44,533 nucleotides of DNA from contig JACPPM010000107.1 of the NCBI GenBank assembly GCA_016191015.1, forward strand, positions 1 through 44,533, written 5' to 3'. Position 1 is the first letter of the stretch; every line of letters begins with the position of its first letter. The translations under genes were made by a program, and so were the position numbers. The DNA is from Acidobacteriota bacterium (lineage in GTDB: Bacteria; Acidobacteriota; CAIWXX01). The notes under the pieces are model-generated. The model made no database searches. It was not told the DNA's origin and worked only from the letters and a program-made list of their open reading frames with translations. Positions 33,404 through 43,224 of this stretch are shown here, piece after piece.

Positions 33404-35287
33404 ATGACCAATCAGCTTGAAACAGCGGAATTCACAGTGAAGGCCGTGATCGCGGGTGTCGTGTTCGGAGTTGTCTTCGGAATGGCGAATGCGTATCTGG
33501 GATTGCGGGTTGGGATGACGGTCTCGACCTCGATCCCCATTGCAGTCCTCACGGTGGCGCTCTTCAAGGCAGGCGCATGGTTTTGGGGAAGAGGGACGCT
33601 CCTCGAGGCCAACATCGCGCAGACGATCGGGAGCGCCTCGACCTCTCTGGCCAGCGGAACGATCTTTACGATCCCCGCGCTCTTTCTCTGGAACATCGTC
33701 CCGGGTTTTTATCAGATCGCAGGACTCGCCCTCCTGGGTGGGATACTCGGCGTTTGCGCCATGATCCCCTTGCGGCGGCTCCTCATCGTGAAGGCCCACG
33801 ATGAGCTGCCCTACCCGGAGGGGACAGCCTGCGCCGAGGTCCTTCGGGCAACCGTCTCAGAGCTTAAAGGATCCCACTGGATCTTCATCGGGCTCGGCGC
33901 CGGCTTCGCGGCGAAACTCATCCTCGGCCTCCTCGCCCTGATCCCCTCGGACGTCACGCTCGCCATTCCCGGCATCACGAAGGCTGAGGTCGCGCTCGAG
34001 GTAGCCCCGGCCCTCCTCGCTGTCGGATATATCCTCGGCTACCGGCAATCGGCGATCATGCTCGCCGGCGGGCTCGTCTCCTCCCTCTGCCTCATCCCCC
34101 TCATCGCTGCCATCGGCGGCCATCTCGATGCTCCCCTCTTTCCTGAGCTCAAGCTCCTCGTGCGGGACATGAGCGTCGGGCAGCTCTGGGGGCGCTACGT
34201 CCGCTACATCGGCGCCGGCGCCGTCGCGGCGGCGGGCATCGTGACCGTCATCCGCTCCGCGCCCACGATGGTCTCGTCTCTCCGCGCCGTCGTCGGCGGG
34301 ATGCGCAACGGCGCCGGTGCCGCCCGACACGAACGGACCGACCACGATCTGCCTGGCAGCGTCATCATCGCTGGAGTCTCGATCGTCGTGGCGTCACTCA
34401 TCTTCGTCCCGGGACTGATTGGGGGCAACATGGCCGCCGTCCCGCGCACCGTTGCGGCGCTCGGCGTCGCCCTCTTCGGAATGATGTTCGTCGCTGTCTC
34501 CGCGCGCATCGTCGGCTTGATCGGTGTGTCATCGAATCCCGTGTCCGGTATGACCCTGGTCACGCTGCTCGCGATCAGCGGCATCTTCGCAGCGCTCGGG
34601 TGGGTCGACTCGATGGCGCGGGCCGCGGTCCTGACTGTCGGCACGGTCGTCTGCATTGCCGCATCGAAGGCCGGAGACATCTCGCAGGATCTGAAAACCG
34701 GCTACCTCGTCGGTGCGACCCCGGCGAGACAGCAGTTCGGGCAGCTCATCGGCGCCTCAGTCGCCTGCTGGGCTATTGCGGGAACGATGATTCTCCTCGG
34801 CAGGACATACACGTTCGGGTCGGCCGAGCTCCCCGCGCCTCAGGCCACACTCATGAAAACGGTCATCGAAGGAGTGCTCTCGGGGCAGCTCCCGTGGGAG
34901 CTTGTTTCGACCGGCGCAGGGCTGGCCGTCTGCGCGCTGTTGGCCGGTCTCCCGGGCCTTCCCTTCGCCATCGGGCTCTATCTTCCGATCTCGAGCATGA
35001 CGCCGATTTTTGTCGGCGGGCTGGTCCGTCGTTTTATCGACAGTCGTAGTAAGAAGGCCGCCGACGAGTCCAACCCCGGCATCCTCTGCGCCTCGGGCTT
35101 CATCGCAGGCGAAGGCATCTGCGGCATCATTGTGGCCGGTGTCTTCGCGGGATTGAAGCGGAAACCGCCCGAGGAGGCTCTGATGGGCGGCAGCATCGGT
35201 CCCCTTCTCTCCCTCGCCCTCGTCGCAGTCGCCTGTTGGTTGCTCGTCAGGGCAGCACATGGAGGCGAATCCCGCCGGACCGCGTAG
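33404..35287 (+). CDS. OPT-family oligopeptide/metal-chelate transporter
   Basis: A 627-aa protein with more than a dozen membrane segments. Its N-terminus 'FTVKAVIAGVVFGVVFGMAN', 'AYLGLRVGMTVSTSIPIAVL' and 'ANIAQTIGSASTSLASG' is the hallmark of the OPT/YSL superfamily. Later blocks 'LPYPEGTACAEVLRA' and 'GISSNPVSGMT'-type 'GVSSNPVSGMTLVTLLA' agree. ATG 33404 has 'ggggagg' 4 nt before it. Family role: proton-coupled uptake of oligopeptides or siderophore/metal conjugates in the inner membrane. It is apparently monocistronic. Confidence 0.93.
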   Translation: MTNQLETAEFTVKAVIAGVVFGVVFGMANAYLGLRVGMTVSTSIPIAVLTVALFKAGAWFWGRGTLLEANIAQTIGSASTSLASGTIFTIPALFLWNIVPGFYQIAGLALLGGILGVCAMIPLRRLLIVKAHDELPYPEGTACAEVLRATVSELKGSHWIFIGLGAGFAAKLILGLLALIPSDVTLAIPGITKAEVALEVAPALLAVGYILGYRQSAIMLAGGLVSSLCLIPLIAAIGGHLDAPLFPELKLLVRDMSVGQLWGRYVRYIGAGAVAAAGIVTVIRSAPTMVSSLRAVVGGMRNGAGAARHERTDHDLPGSVIIAGVSIVVASLIFVPGLIGGNMAAVPRTVAALGVALFGMMFVAVSARIVGLIGVSSNPVSGMTLVTLLAISGIFAALGWVDSMARAAVLTVGTVVCIAASKAGDISQDLKTGYLVGATPARQQFGQLIGASVACWAIAGTMILLGRTYTFGSAELPAPQATLMKTVIEGVLSGQLPWELVSTGAGLAVCALLAGLPGLPFAIGLYLPISSMTPIFVGGLVRRFIDSRSKKAADESNPGILCASGFIAGEGICGIIVAGVFAGLKRKPPEEALMGGSIGPLLSLALVAVACWLLVRAAHGGESRRTA

Positions 35288-35448
35288 GGACCAGGGTCAA
35301 GAGGCCAGCGGCAGGGCGGGACCCGAGGCTGGAGAGGTTGAAGCACCGCCGCTCAGGCCGGCACGAAACTCTCTCACATTCTCACTTTCCGACTCTCTCA
35401 CTCTAGCTCGGTGCACCGGTCTCGCCCCTTTCGCTCTACGCTCCACGC
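35288..35448. other. CT-rich intergenic stretch with a possible R1 relic
   Basis: Between convergent OPT and SUMF1 genes. 'cgctctacgctccacgcc' near 35433-35450 resembles the inverse of R1's 'ggagcgtggagcgtgagagcg', and 'ctctcacattctcactttcc' is similarly CTCTC-rich. The match is short and has no hairpins, so it may be a decayed copy or chance. Confidence 0.3.
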
Positions 35449-36198
35449 CTACCGACGGGCGTCCATGGCGCAGCGGAAGCCGTACCAGTAGACCGGCACG
35501 ACCGACGGCATCGTGGTGCTGCGTTGCGTCAAACGGCAGGCCTTGGCTTCGGTCGTGTACGATCCTCCTCGGACCATGATGCGTCCGCGCCTGTCGGCCG
35601 GGATCGTGGAGGGATCGAGGGGACGGTCGAGCGGGTACGGAGCGAAGGTGGACGATGTCCATTCGGAGACGTTCCCGACCATATCGAAGACCCCGTAGGG
35701 GCTCACATCATCTTTGTAGGCGCCGACCTGTGCAGTTGCCTTCAGGCCTTCCTCGGCGGAATTGCATTTCTTCGGCATGAATTCCGGTCCCCATGCGTAC
35801 CGCAACTCCTTCGTGCCGCGGGCCGCCTTCTCCCATTCGGCTTCCGTCGGGAGTCGCTTCCCTGCCCACCCGCAATACGCCAGGCAGTCAGCGTAGGTCA
35901 GACTCTGAACCGGGTAGTTCTCGAGTCCCTCTCCGGCATATTTCTTCCAGTCTCCCTGGGGCTTGTACTGGGTCGCCGCGACGAACTTGGCGTACATCGC
36001 ATTCGTGACTTCATACTTGTCGATGTAGAAGGCTGGGAGGTCGATCTCATGGACCGGCTGTTCCACCTTGAAGTCCGTGCTGCCCATCTTGAACGGGCCT
36101 GCCGGGATGAGCACCATTTCGGCTCCGTCCGTGGGCGTGACGATCATGGCAGGGGGAGGAGCCTGGAGAAGCAGCGCGAGAGCGATCGGGAGAATCAC
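35449..36198 (-). CDS. SUMF1/FGE-fold secreted protein, probably not a formylglycine-generating enzyme
   Basis: A short signal peptide ('MILPIALALLLQAPPP') leads into the SUMF1 domain: 'MVLIPAGPFKMGST', 'HEIDLPAFYIDKYEVTNAMY', 'RLPTEAEWEKAARG', 'VFDMVGNVSEWTSS', and 'VRGGSYTTEAKACRLTQRS'. In true FGE the last block carries two copper-binding Cys. Here the first is Thr and only the second is kept, so oxidase activity is unlikely. Many SUMF1-domain proteins are instead binding or assembly proteins. It overlaps the phosphofructokinase stop by 4 bp (ATGA), so the two are translated together. Confidence 0.88.
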   Translation of the reverse strand: MILPIALALLLQAPPPAMIVTPTDGAEMVLIPAGPFKMGSTDFKVEQPVHEIDLPAFYIDKYEVTNAMYAKFVAATQYKPQGDWKKYAGEGLENYPVQSLTYADCLAYCGWAGKRLPTEAEWEKAARGTKELRYAWGPEFMPKKCNSAEEGLKATAQVGAYKDDVSPYGVFDMVGNVSEWTSSTFAPYPLDRPLDPSTIPADRRGRIMVRGGSYTTEAKACRLTQRSTTMPSVVPVYWYGFRCAMDARR

Positions 36199-37304
36199 TT
36201 GCCATCTCCGAAGGTGGCGCCCATCGCACGGGCCGTCGCGACGTATTCGCTGTCAGGCGGGACCAGCCTCAGGCGCGAGATGGCCTGGTCGAGCGGCACC
36301 GGCACGATTCTGGGCGTTTGCAGGCTCACCATGTGGCCGTGCTTCCCTTCCATGAGGAAATGGACGGCGGCGCACCCGAAGCGCGTCGCCAGCAGCCGGT
36401 CGAAAGGCGACGGGCTGCCGCCTCGCAGGATGTGCCCGAGCACAACGGCACGCGACTCCTTGCCCGCGATCTGTTCGATCTCCGCCGCGATCTTGAACGC
36501 GACCCCGCCGAGCCGAACCGGATCGGCCGAGCCTTCGATCCTCTTGGCCACGGTCATCTCGCCGCCCTCCGGCTTGGCGCCCTCAGCGACGACGACGATC
36601 GTGAACTCCCGGCCCTCCTCACGCTCCTTTCTGAGAATGTCCTCGCAGACCCGCTCGATCCGATACGGTATCTCCGGAATCAGGATGACATCGGCGCCGG
36701 TGGCCATGCCGGACTGCAGTGCGATCCAGCCGGCGTAGCGACCCATGACCTCCACCACCATCACCCGGTGGTGCGAAGCCGCGGTCGAATAGAGCTTGTC
36801 AATCGAGTAGACGGCGGTCTGGAGGGCCGTATCGAACCCAAAGGTGATGTCTGTTGCCGAGAGATCTTTGTCGATCGTCTTCGGCACCCCGACGACATGG
36901 ACTCCCTTCTTGGAGAGCTCGTTCGCGATCGAGAGTGTGCCATCTCCGCCGACGATGATCATCCCCTCGAGGTCGTTGTAGTCGATCGTCTTCAGGACCT
37001 TGTCGGAGACGTCCACGTGAGTGAGCTTGCCGTCCACAAGGACCGGATGCTTGAAAGGGTTGTCCCGGTTGTTCGTGCCCAGGATGGTCCCACCCTGCTT
37101 CAGGATCCCGGATACCTTCGCCGGCGTGAGCGGACCGATTTTCTTGTCGATCAGCCCCGTGAAGCCATCCTCAATCCCGTAGGTCTCGATCCCATACTGG
37201 TAATGCGCGGTCTTCACCACCGCGCGGATCACAGCGTTCAGGCCCGGGCAGTCACCACCACCGGTCAGGACTCCGATGCGTCTGGGTCGCTTCGAATCTG
37301 TCAT
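36195..37304 (-). CDS. 6-phosphofructokinase, group III-like (G104/K124 type)
   Basis: A 369-aa PfkA-superfamily enzyme: 'GVLTGGGDCPGLNAVIRAVV', 'IIVGGDGTLSIANEL', catalytic 'PKTIDKDLSATDITFGFDTA', 'VVEVMGRYAGWIALQSG' and 'PEIPYRIERV'. In the E. coli numbering known for this family, the Gly of 'GGDGT' favours ATP, whereas the Lys of 'PKTID' is found in PPi-dependent and group III enzymes. The combination matches ATP-using group III PFKs such as those of actinomycetes (from memory). SD 'gaggt' precedes ATG 37304. Glycolytic phosphorylation of fructose 6-phosphate. Confidence 0.93.
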   Translation of the reverse strand: MTDSKRPRRIGVLTGGGDCPGLNAVIRAVVKTAHYQYGIETYGIEDGFTGLIDKKIGPLTPAKVSGILKQGGTILGTNNRDNPFKHPVLVDGKLTHVDVSDKVLKTIDYNDLEGMIIVGGDGTLSIANELSKKGVHVVGVPKTIDKDLSATDITFGFDTALQTAVYSIDKLYSTAASHHRVMVVEVMGRYAGWIALQSGMATGADVILIPEIPYRIERVCEDILRKEREEGREFTIVVVAEGAKPEGGEMTVAKRIEGSADPVRLGGVAFKIAAEIEQIAGKESRAVVLGHILRGGSPSPFDRLLATRFGCAAVHFLMEGKHGHMVSLQTPRIVPVPLDQAISRLRLVPPDSEYVATARAMGATFGDGK

Positions 37305-37351
37305 GAGTTACCTCGCAGAATCAATATCCGATATTCGGCGTGGGGAGTCAA

Positions 37352-38080
37352 TCAGAGCACCGTGAGCACGGGCAGCGGGTACTCGTCGCGCAAAACGCTG
37401 ATCGCCATCGTCTCGACGTACGTCTCGAAGTTCGGATCCGATGTGTAATCGGCGAGCTCGCGCCGGGCTCGTTCCCTGGCCCGTGCGATCGCCGTAGGGC
37501 CCACAGCTCCGAGAAGAACTGGGGAGATCCCCGCCCACGCTTCCTCGAGGAAGTCTTCGATTTCGAAGATCGATTGGCGATTCAGCCCGTGCTCGAGGTT
37601 GCCGAGCACTTCTCCGAGAAGCATGGCTAGGTCGTGATGTCCCCGGGAGCGCGCGCGCGCAACCGCCGTCGTCAAGGCCTCTCGCAATCGTTCCCCTGCC
37701 TCACCCTCCACCCTCTGAGACCGGCTCGCTTTCTGCCTCCGGGCACCCGTGTTCAGCTCCCTGTAGTCTTCCCAGGATTTCTTCACCGAACGCGCCGCGA
37801 AGGAGAGGTTACGCGGAGGGATCTTGCGGGAGCGTGGCCGGCGGAGACGGGCGAGGAAGGCACGGTCAAGACCGAACATCACGACGCGCGAGGGAATGTG
37901 GCTGCTCCACCACTCATCGATCATGACGTAGTCACGCGGGGAGAGGAACAGGTGATGGGAGCCGAACCGCAGGAATCGGGTGGCGATTCGCTGGACATAA
38001 GCCTCGCGATCCTCCTGGCTGGTCGTGCAGGGTGCTGGTGGAGGCGATGGCGGCAGCGACCCGGTTCCGGCCCTAGGCAC
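37352..38080 (-). CDS. Hypothetical protein of the Bat-like operon
   Basis: Begins at GTG 38080, overlapping the BatD-like stop by 8 bp. The 242-aa product has a first block 'YVQRIATRFLRFGSHHLFLS' followed by 'YVMIDEWWSSHIPSRVVMFG'. From memory, this 'LSP+D...I..W...IP..VV..G' pattern recurs in hypothetical proteins of Acidobacteriota and Myxococcota. The middle is basic and Arg-rich; the C-terminal half is helical. No membrane segment. Function unknown; translation coupled to the DUF58/BatD-like genes. Confidence 0.68.
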   Translation of the reverse strand: MPRAGTGSLPPSPPPAPCTTSQEDREAYVQRIATRFLRFGSHHLFLSPRDYVMIDEWWSSHIPSRVVMFGLDRAFLARLRRPRSRKIPPRNLSFAARSVKKSWEDYRELNTGARRQKASRSQRVEGEAGERLREALTTAVARARSRGHHDLAMLLGEVLGNLEHGLNRQSIFEIEDFLEEAWAGISPVLLGAVGPTAIARARERARRELADYTSDPNFETYVETMAISVLRDEYPLPVLTVL

Positions 38081-39050
38081 TCACCGCCTCTTCGGCCGGC
38101 GATTCGACAGCCGGCCTCGACACCGCGATGATCCGGAGGGTCCATTTCACCATCTCGCGGACCTCGTCAGTGGTGGCCGCGTACTTGGCGAACTTCACCA
38201 TGTCGGCCCTCAGCAGGAAATCCTGCAGGAGCGAAAACACCGCGGCCGGCAACTTCCGTTGCGAGCTGTCGATGATCTCCTCCGTTGTCCGCTCCTCGAC
38301 CGGCACTCCATAGCGGCGATAGACGTAGTGCTTGAGGATCTCCGAGAGCAGGATGCAGTGCTTCTTGAGCTCGCCCTTCATGATGTAGCCGGCTTCATCG
38401 AGCCGCCTCAGAGCCTCGATCGCCTCGTCCTCAGGCGAGAGCAACGGTTCGGCCGTTCGCGCGCCCTCCCCTGCAGCCGCCTGCCTCCTCCATCTCATCC
38501 ACCACCAGATCAAGCCGGCCGCCGCCAGCAGGATGAGCCCGAGGCAGATCCAGAACCAGGGAAATTCCGCAGGTATGCTCATCGGAGCCTTGATGTCCTC
38601 GATCTCCTTCTCCTGACCGCTCAGCACGCTCGTGACATCCACCTCACCAGGTGTACTGGCGAGGACCTCTACCGCGGGCCCAGTCTGTTTGATCTCGACC
38701 GATGGCACCTGCACCTTCCCGAGCTTATAGGCCGCGAGCTGGTAGGTGATGGTCTGCACGATCGAGCCGTCGTCCTGCTTCACGGGGCTCCCTTTGTCGC
38801 AGGCGAGGACGTCGAGGTCCCCCAGCTTCTCGCCGGCCTGCGGGAGCTCGAAGCTCTCCCCTTCGGCGGAGCGCAGAGTCAGCGTGAGGGCGATGGGATC
38901 GCCGACATGGACCGTGGGCGGAGAGAGCGTTGTCTCGAGTGTGGCGGCACGGAGGAGATGCGGACCGCCGATAAAGATCCCGCTGAAGGCCAGAACAGCC
39001 GCGAGCGATTCCCGCCGGCGCGCCGGCGTCCGCCTGACGCCCGTTCTCAT
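38073..39050 (-). CDS. BatD/DUF4381-like membrane protein
   Basis: An N-terminal signal region, then a periplasmic beta-rich domain ('TLSPPTVHVGDPIALTLTLR', 'YQLAAYKLGKVQVPSVEIKQ') like the BatD 'oxygen tolerance' fold. A single strongly hydrophobic helix follows ('FWICLGLILLAAAGLIWWWM'), and then a cytoplasmic helical part ('EAIEALRRLDEAGYIMKGEL', 'LSEILKHYVYRRYGVPVEER') as in DUF4381 proteins. At 325 aa it is shorter than full BatD. ATG 39050 overlaps the DUF58 stop. Part of Bat/MoxR-type envelope chaperone systems; no MoxR ATPase is visible beside it. Confidence 0.82.
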   Translation of the reverse strand: MRTGVRRTPARRRESLAAVLAFSGIFIGGPHLLRAATLETTLSPPTVHVGDPIALTLTLRSAEGESFELPQAGEKLGDLDVLACDKGSPVKQDDGSIVQTITYQLAAYKLGKVQVPSVEIKQTGPAVEVLASTPGEVDVTSVLSGQEKEIEDIKAPMSIPAEFPWFWICLGLILLAAAGLIWWWMRWRRQAAAGEGARTAEPLLSPEDEAIEALRRLDEAGYIMKGELKKHCILLSEILKHYVYRRYGVPVEERTTEEIIDSSQRKLPAAVFSLLQDFLLRADMVKFAKYAATTDEVREMVKWTLRIIAVSRPAVESPAEEAVSA

Positions 39051-39925
39051 CGCAGCCTCCTGGCCCGCGATGCGAAAAAGCTCTGGAGTCTCGCCTCGAA
39101 TGACGCTCCCGTGGACAGCTCGATTTTATCTACACCCGTAGAGACGAAGAGCCGCGATGCGATCTCGCGGCGGCGCCGCATCGCCTCCGACATCTTACGC
39201 CGGATCAGCGGCGAGCTCGTGTCCACAATCTGCTCCTGTCCCGATTCCGCATCTCGAAGGGCGACGAGTCCGATGTCGGGAATCTCGAATTCCCTTTCGT
39301 CCTCAGCCACGACCGCTATCAGGTCGTATTTTCGCGCGGCCACTCGAAACGCTGCTTCGTAGCCATCGTCGATGAAATCGGAGAGGATGAAAACCACCCC
39401 GGTTTTCTTGACGGTATTGATGAGGTATCGGAGCGCCGTGTCGAGGGAGGTGCCACGACCGGTGGGTTCGAAGTAGAGCACATCGCGGATGATACTGAGG
39501 GCGTGCATCCGACCCTTTTTCGGCGGGATGAACTTCTCGACGCGATCGGTGAAGATCAGCATCCCGACTCGATCGTTGTTGAGCACGGCGGAGAAGGCCA
39601 GGGCCGCGGCGATCTCGGCCTGCAGATCGCGCTTCGTGCGAACGCGCGTCCCGAAATGCGAGGAAGCGCTGGCATCGAGCAGGAGCATCACGGTCAGCTC
39701 GCGCTCCTCGACGAACTGCTTGACGTACAGGTGGCCCATCCTCGACGACACATTCCAGTCGATCAGGCGGATGTCGTCCCCGGCCACGTACTCCCTGACC
39801 TCGGCAAACTCCATCCCGCGCCCCTTGAAGATCGAGTGATACTCTCCGGCGAATGTGTCCGTGACCAGTTTGCGGGTCCGTATCTCGAGCCGTCGAATGC
39901 GCCGGAGGAACTCACGCGGTATCAC
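39047..39925 (-). CDS. DUF58 domain protein (vWA-like, MoxR-associated)
   Basis: A 292-aa DUF58 protein: 'RKLVTDTFAGEYHSIFKGRG', 'EFAEVREYVAGDDIRLIDWN', and a vWA-like 'ERELTVMLLLDASASSHFG' with a MIDAS-type D-x-S-x-S. Starts at GTG 39925. Such proteins work with MoxR ATPases and Bat proteins on envelope or enzyme assembly. Its usual upstream partner moxR is not present; the upstream 190 bp holds a repeat fragment and then pckA on the other strand. Confidence 0.9.
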   Translation of the reverse strand: MIPREFLRRIRRLEIRTRKLVTDTFAGEYHSIFKGRGMEFAEVREYVAGDDIRLIDWNVSSRMGHLYVKQFVEERELTVMLLLDASASSHFGTRVRTKRDLQAEIAAALAFSAVLNNDRVGMLIFTDRVEKFIPPKKGRMHALSIIRDVLYFEPTGRGTSLDTALRYLINTVKKTGVVFILSDFIDDGYEAAFRVAARKYDLIAVVAEDEREFEIPDIGLVALRDAESGQEQIVDTSSPLIRRKMSEAMRRRREIASRLFVSTGVDKIELSTGASFEARLQSFFASRARRLR

Positions 39926-39977
39926 GTGCGATTTCGTACACCAAACAGGTGGAGAGAGTCAAAGGCCTGTCCGGATC

Positions 39978-40007
39978 GATCTGCGAAATCGGCGGAATCT
40001 GTGGTTT
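39978..40007. repeat. Fragment of a CGCAGAT-type intergenic repeat
   Basis: 'gatctgcgaaatcggcggaa' followed by 'tctgtggttt' matches the arm of the element at 31222-31363 in the inverse sense, including the following 'gctcggggcttcgacccgggcc', which resembles its GC-rich flank. Located between the divergent DUF58 and pckA genes. Confidence 0.5.
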
Positions 40008-40115
40008 GCTCGGGGCTTCGACCCGGGCCTTGCGATTGGCCCCGGGCTTGGAGCGTGCTGGACAACAGGTCGTGAAATGGGTACTCTCTGGGGACTCGAC
40101 GGGAGGGCAGGGACA

Positions 40116-41684
40116 ATGCCGACAATGCTTGAAAGTGCTGGGTTCGTCAACGTTCGCAGGATTCATCGCAATCTCCCGGTGGCGCAGCTGATCGAGATCG
40201 CGGTGCAGAGGGGCGAGGGGCAGCTCGCCGCCAACGGAGCGCTCAACACGATCACGGCGCCCAAGACGGGCCGTTCCCCCAACGACAAGTATGTGGTGGA
40301 AGAGCCTTCGACGAAGGATCGGATCTGGTGGGACAAGAACCGCAGACTGTCGCCGGAGCGCTTCGACACGCTGCTCAACAAGGCGCGCGCGTACCTGCAG
40401 GACAAGGACGTTTTCGTTTTCGACGGATATGCCGGCGCCGACCCTGAGAATCGGATCGCGGTGCGTGTCATTTCGGAGAAAGCGTGGCACTCGCTGTTCG
40501 CCCAGACGCTGTTCCTCAGGCCCACGCAGCAACAGCTCGAGGTGCACACACCCGAGTACACCGTCATCAATGTCTGCGGCATGGAGGGCATCCCGTCCCT
40601 CGACGGACTTCGGAGCGAGTGCTTCATCGTGATCTCGTTCGAGAAGCGGATGGTCCTGATTGGGGGGACGCATTACGCCGGCGAGATCAAGAAATCGATC
40701 TTCACCGTGATGAACTATATCCTGCCGCTCAAGGGCATTCTCTCGATGCACTGTTCCTCGAACATCGGCCGCGGAGGCGACACGGCGGTATTCTTCGGTC
40801 TGTCGGGCACGGGCAAGACCACTCTGTCTGCCGACCCGAACCGGCGTCTCATTGGAGATGACGAACACGGCTGGAGCGAGAGCGGCATTTTCAACGTGGA
40901 AGGCGGCTGCTACGCCAAGACGATCAAGTTGTCGAAGGAGGGCGAGCCCCAGATCTGGAACGCAATCAGGTATGGATCGGTTCTCGAAAACGTCGTTCTC
41001 AATGACCGGCGCGAACCGCTCTTCGACAGCGACAGCATCACGGAGAACACGAGGGCGACCTACCCGGTCGAGTTCATCGACAACTGTGTCATACCCGGCA
41101 TTGGAGGACACCCGAGAAACATCGTATTCCTCACTGCGGACGCCTTTGGCGTGCTGCCGCCGATCTCGAAGCTGACGCATGAACAGGCCATGTATCACTT
41201 CCTCCTCGGATACACCTCGAAGGTCGCGGGAACGGAGACGGGCATCACGGAGCCGACGGCGACCTTTTCGACCTGCTTCGCGGCGCCTTTCCTTCCGCTG
41301 CACCCGACGGTGTACGCCGATCTGCTCGGCAAGAAGCTGAAGAAGCACAACAGCAATGTCTGGCTGGTCAATACGGGCTGGACCGGCGGGCCCTACGGCG
41401 TCGGGCACCGGATGAAGCTCCAGCACACCCGTGCGATGCTGTACTACGCCCTCTCGGGTCTGCTCGACGATCTCTGGTACAACCCGGACCCCGTTTTTGG
41501 GCTTATGGTGCCGCAGAGCTGTCACGAAGTTCCGGCAAGCCTCCTCCTCCCGCGCAACACCTGGCAGGACAAGCCCGCCTACGATCACAAAGCCCGCGAG
41601 CTCGCGGCGATGTTCGCGAAAAGCTTTGAACAGTACTCGGGGATGGTCAATCAGGAAGTTGCGGCCGCCGGGCCGCGGATCTAG
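40116..41684 (+). CDS. pckA: Phosphoenolpyruvate carboxykinase (ATP)
   Basis: The track ORF runs to 39855 through repeat DNA. ATG 40116 has 'gggagg' ~10 nt upstream and gives 522 aa, close to the family's ~540. Motifs: '[14 protein letters not shown]', substrate loop '[18 protein letters not shown]', kinase-1a '[20 protein letters not shown]', kinase-2 '[19 protein letters not shown]', and '[17 protein letters not shown]'. It converts oxaloacetate and ATP to PEP in gluconeogenesis. The 16-nt gap to gltA suggests a central-carbon operon. Confidence 0.96.
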   Translation: MPTMLESAGFVNVRRIHRNLPVAQLIEIAVQRGEGQLAANGALNTITAPKTGRSPNDKYVVEEPSTKDRIWWDKNRRLSPERFDTLLNKARAYLQDKDVFVFDGYAGADPENRIAVRVISEKAWHSLFAQTLFLRPTQQQLEVHTPEYTVINVCGMEGIPSLDGLRSECFIVISFEKRMVLIGGTHYAGEIKKSIFTVMNYILPLKGILSMHCSSNIGRGGDTAVFFGLSGTGKTTLSADPNRRLIGDDEHGWSESGIFNVEGGCYAKTIKLSKEGEPQIWNAIRYGSVLENVVLNDRREPLFDSDSITENTRATYPVEFIDNCVIPGIGGHPRNIVFLTADAFGVLPPISKLTHEQAMYHFLLGYTSKVAGTETGITEPTATFSTCFAAPFLPLHPTVYADLLGKKLKKHNSNVWLVNTGWTGGPYGVGHRMKLQHTRAMLYYALSGLLDDLWYNPDPVFGLMVPQSCHEVPASLLLPRNTWQDKPAYDHKARELAAMFAKSFEQYSGMVNQEVAAAGPRI

Positions 41685-41700
41685 GAGGAGAGGCGGGAAC

Positions 41701-43002
41701 GTGGCTGAAACAAGGGACACGATCACGATCGTCGACAACCGCACAGGAAAGCAGATCGAGCTGCCGATCAGGCACGGAACCGAGGGTCCAGGTGCCGTTG
41801 AGATCGGCGCATTCACGAAGGCATTCGGACTCTTCGCGCTGGACCCCGGATTCGTGTCGACAGCGAGTTGCGAGAGCAAGATCACCTATATCGATGGCGA
41901 GGAGGGCGTGCTCCTCTACAGGGGCTACCCCATCGAGCAGCTCGCCGAGAAGAGCAGCTACACGGAGGTCTGCTACCTGTTGCTCAACGGCGAGCTCCCC
42001 ACGCGCGAGCAACTCGGCGAGTTCACCCACACCATCCGCCACCATACGATGCTCCATGAGCAGATGGGGAGATTTTTCCAGGGATTCCGGCGCGACGCGC
42101 ACCCGATGGCCATCCTGGTCGGCTGCGTCGGCGCTCTGTCGGCCTTCTACCACGATCACCTGGATATCCACGATCCGCACGACCGGATGATTACCGCCCA
42201 CAGGCTCATTGCCAAGATGCCGACCTTGGCCGCTGCCTGCTACAAGTATTCCATCGGGCAGCCGATCGTCTACCCCGACAACCGCCTCGACTACGCCGCC
42301 AATTTTCTCAGAATGATGTTCTCGGTCCCGTGCGAGGACTACCAGGTCGATCCCGTCCAGTCCAGAGCGCTTGATGTGATCTTCACGCTGCATGCGGATC
42401 ATGAACAGAATGCGAGCGCCTCGACGGTGCGCCTCGCAGGCAGCTCGCTGGCAAACCCCTACGCGTGCATCTCTGCCGGCATCAGCGCCCTATGGGGACC
42501 CGCGCACGGAGGCGCCAACGAGGCGGTGCTCCGGATGCTCGCCGAAATCGGGCGGGCCGAGCGGATCCCGGAGTTCGTCGAACGCGCGAAATCAAAGACG
42601 GACCCGTTCAGATTGATGGGGTTCGGCCATCGCGTCTACAAAAACTTCGACCCCCGGGCGAAGATCATCCGCGGGATGTGCCATGAGGTGCTCAGACAGC
42701 TCCACCACAGCGATCCCCTCTTCGATATCGCTACCAAGCTGGAAGAAGTGGCGCTGCACGATGACTACTTCATCGAGAAGAAGCTCTACCCGAACGTCGA
42801 TTTTTACAGCGGCATCATCCTGAAGGCGATCGGGATCCCGGTGAACATGTTCACAGTCATCTTCGCGATGGCCCGGACCGTCGGATGGATCGCGCAGTGG
42901 ATCGAGATGATCGCTGAACCCGGCCAGAAAATCGGGAGACCGCGTCAGTTGTACGCTGGACACCCGGCGCGTGAGTACATCCCGGTCGAACGTCGCGGGT
43001 AA
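41701..43002 (+). CDS. gltA: Citrate synthase
   Basis: Start GTG 41701 follows 'taggaggag' and gives 433 aa, matching type II citrate synthases (~427 aa); the longer track ORF overlaps pckA. Near-complete identity in the family blocks: '[20 protein letters not shown]', '[16 protein letters not shown]', '[20 protein letters not shown]', '[17 protein letters not shown]', '[19 protein letters not shown]' and '[14 protein letters not shown]'. The catalytic His/His/Asp are present. Condenses acetyl-CoA with oxaloacetate, the product consumed by the preceding enzyme. Confidence 0.97.
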   Translation: MAETRDTITIVDNRTGKQIELPIRHGTEGPGAVEIGAFTKAFGLFALDPGFVSTASCESKITYIDGEEGVLLYRGYPIEQLAEKSSYTEVCYLLLNGELPTREQLGEFTHTIRHHTMLHEQMGRFFQGFRRDAHPMAILVGCVGALSAFYHDHLDIHDPHDRMITAHRLIAKMPTLAAACYKYSIGQPIVYPDNRLDYAANFLRMMFSVPCEDYQVDPVQSRALDVIFTLHADHEQNASASTVRLAGSSLANPYACISAGISALWGPAHGGANEAVLRMLAEIGRAERIPEFVERAKSKTDPFRLMGFGHRVYKNFDPRAKIIRGMCHEVLRQLHHSDPLFDIATKLEEVALHDDYFIEKKLYPNVDFYSGIILKAIGIPVNMFTVIFAMARTVGWIAQWIEMIAEPGQKIGRPRQLYAGHPAREYIPVERRG

Positions 43003-43224
43003 GAGAAGCAGCCGGCACCCAGCCCATCTGGTACCGAACGAGCGCCGGCGCGAATGGGTGTTGCGCGGAGACGAGCGTGCCGCGGCATGGGTCGAAGATT
43101 GACAAACACGGAGGCGAACCATAAGATCTGCGGTGTCGAAAAAAGTCGGATTCTATAGACAAATCAGTCACATATAGCAACAGGCTGGAAGTCAGCACGT
43201 CATATCTGCGCACGAGGGAGTAGG

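Noticed and set aside
35379-35455. Third copy of R1
   Set aside because: Only ~18-20 bp resemble R1 and the hairpins are absent; kept as a possible relic only.
36318-37448. 376-aa plus-strand ORF opposite phosphofructokinase
   Set aside because: Antisense shadow; the minus strand has all PFK motifs.
38025-39362. 445-aa plus-strand ORF opposite the BatD-like and DUF58 genes
   Set aside because: Antisense shadow over two recognised, overlapping genes.
39855-40115. N-terminal extension of pckA in the ORF track
   Set aside because: Runs through a repeat fragment and overlaps the opposite DUF58 start; ATG 40116 has the SD and gives normal length.
39912-41885. 657-aa minus-strand ORF opposite pckA
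   Set aside because: A shadow of the high-GC pckA gene; low-complexity His/Arg/Asp-rich translation with no domain, while the plus strand encodes complete PEP carboxykinase.
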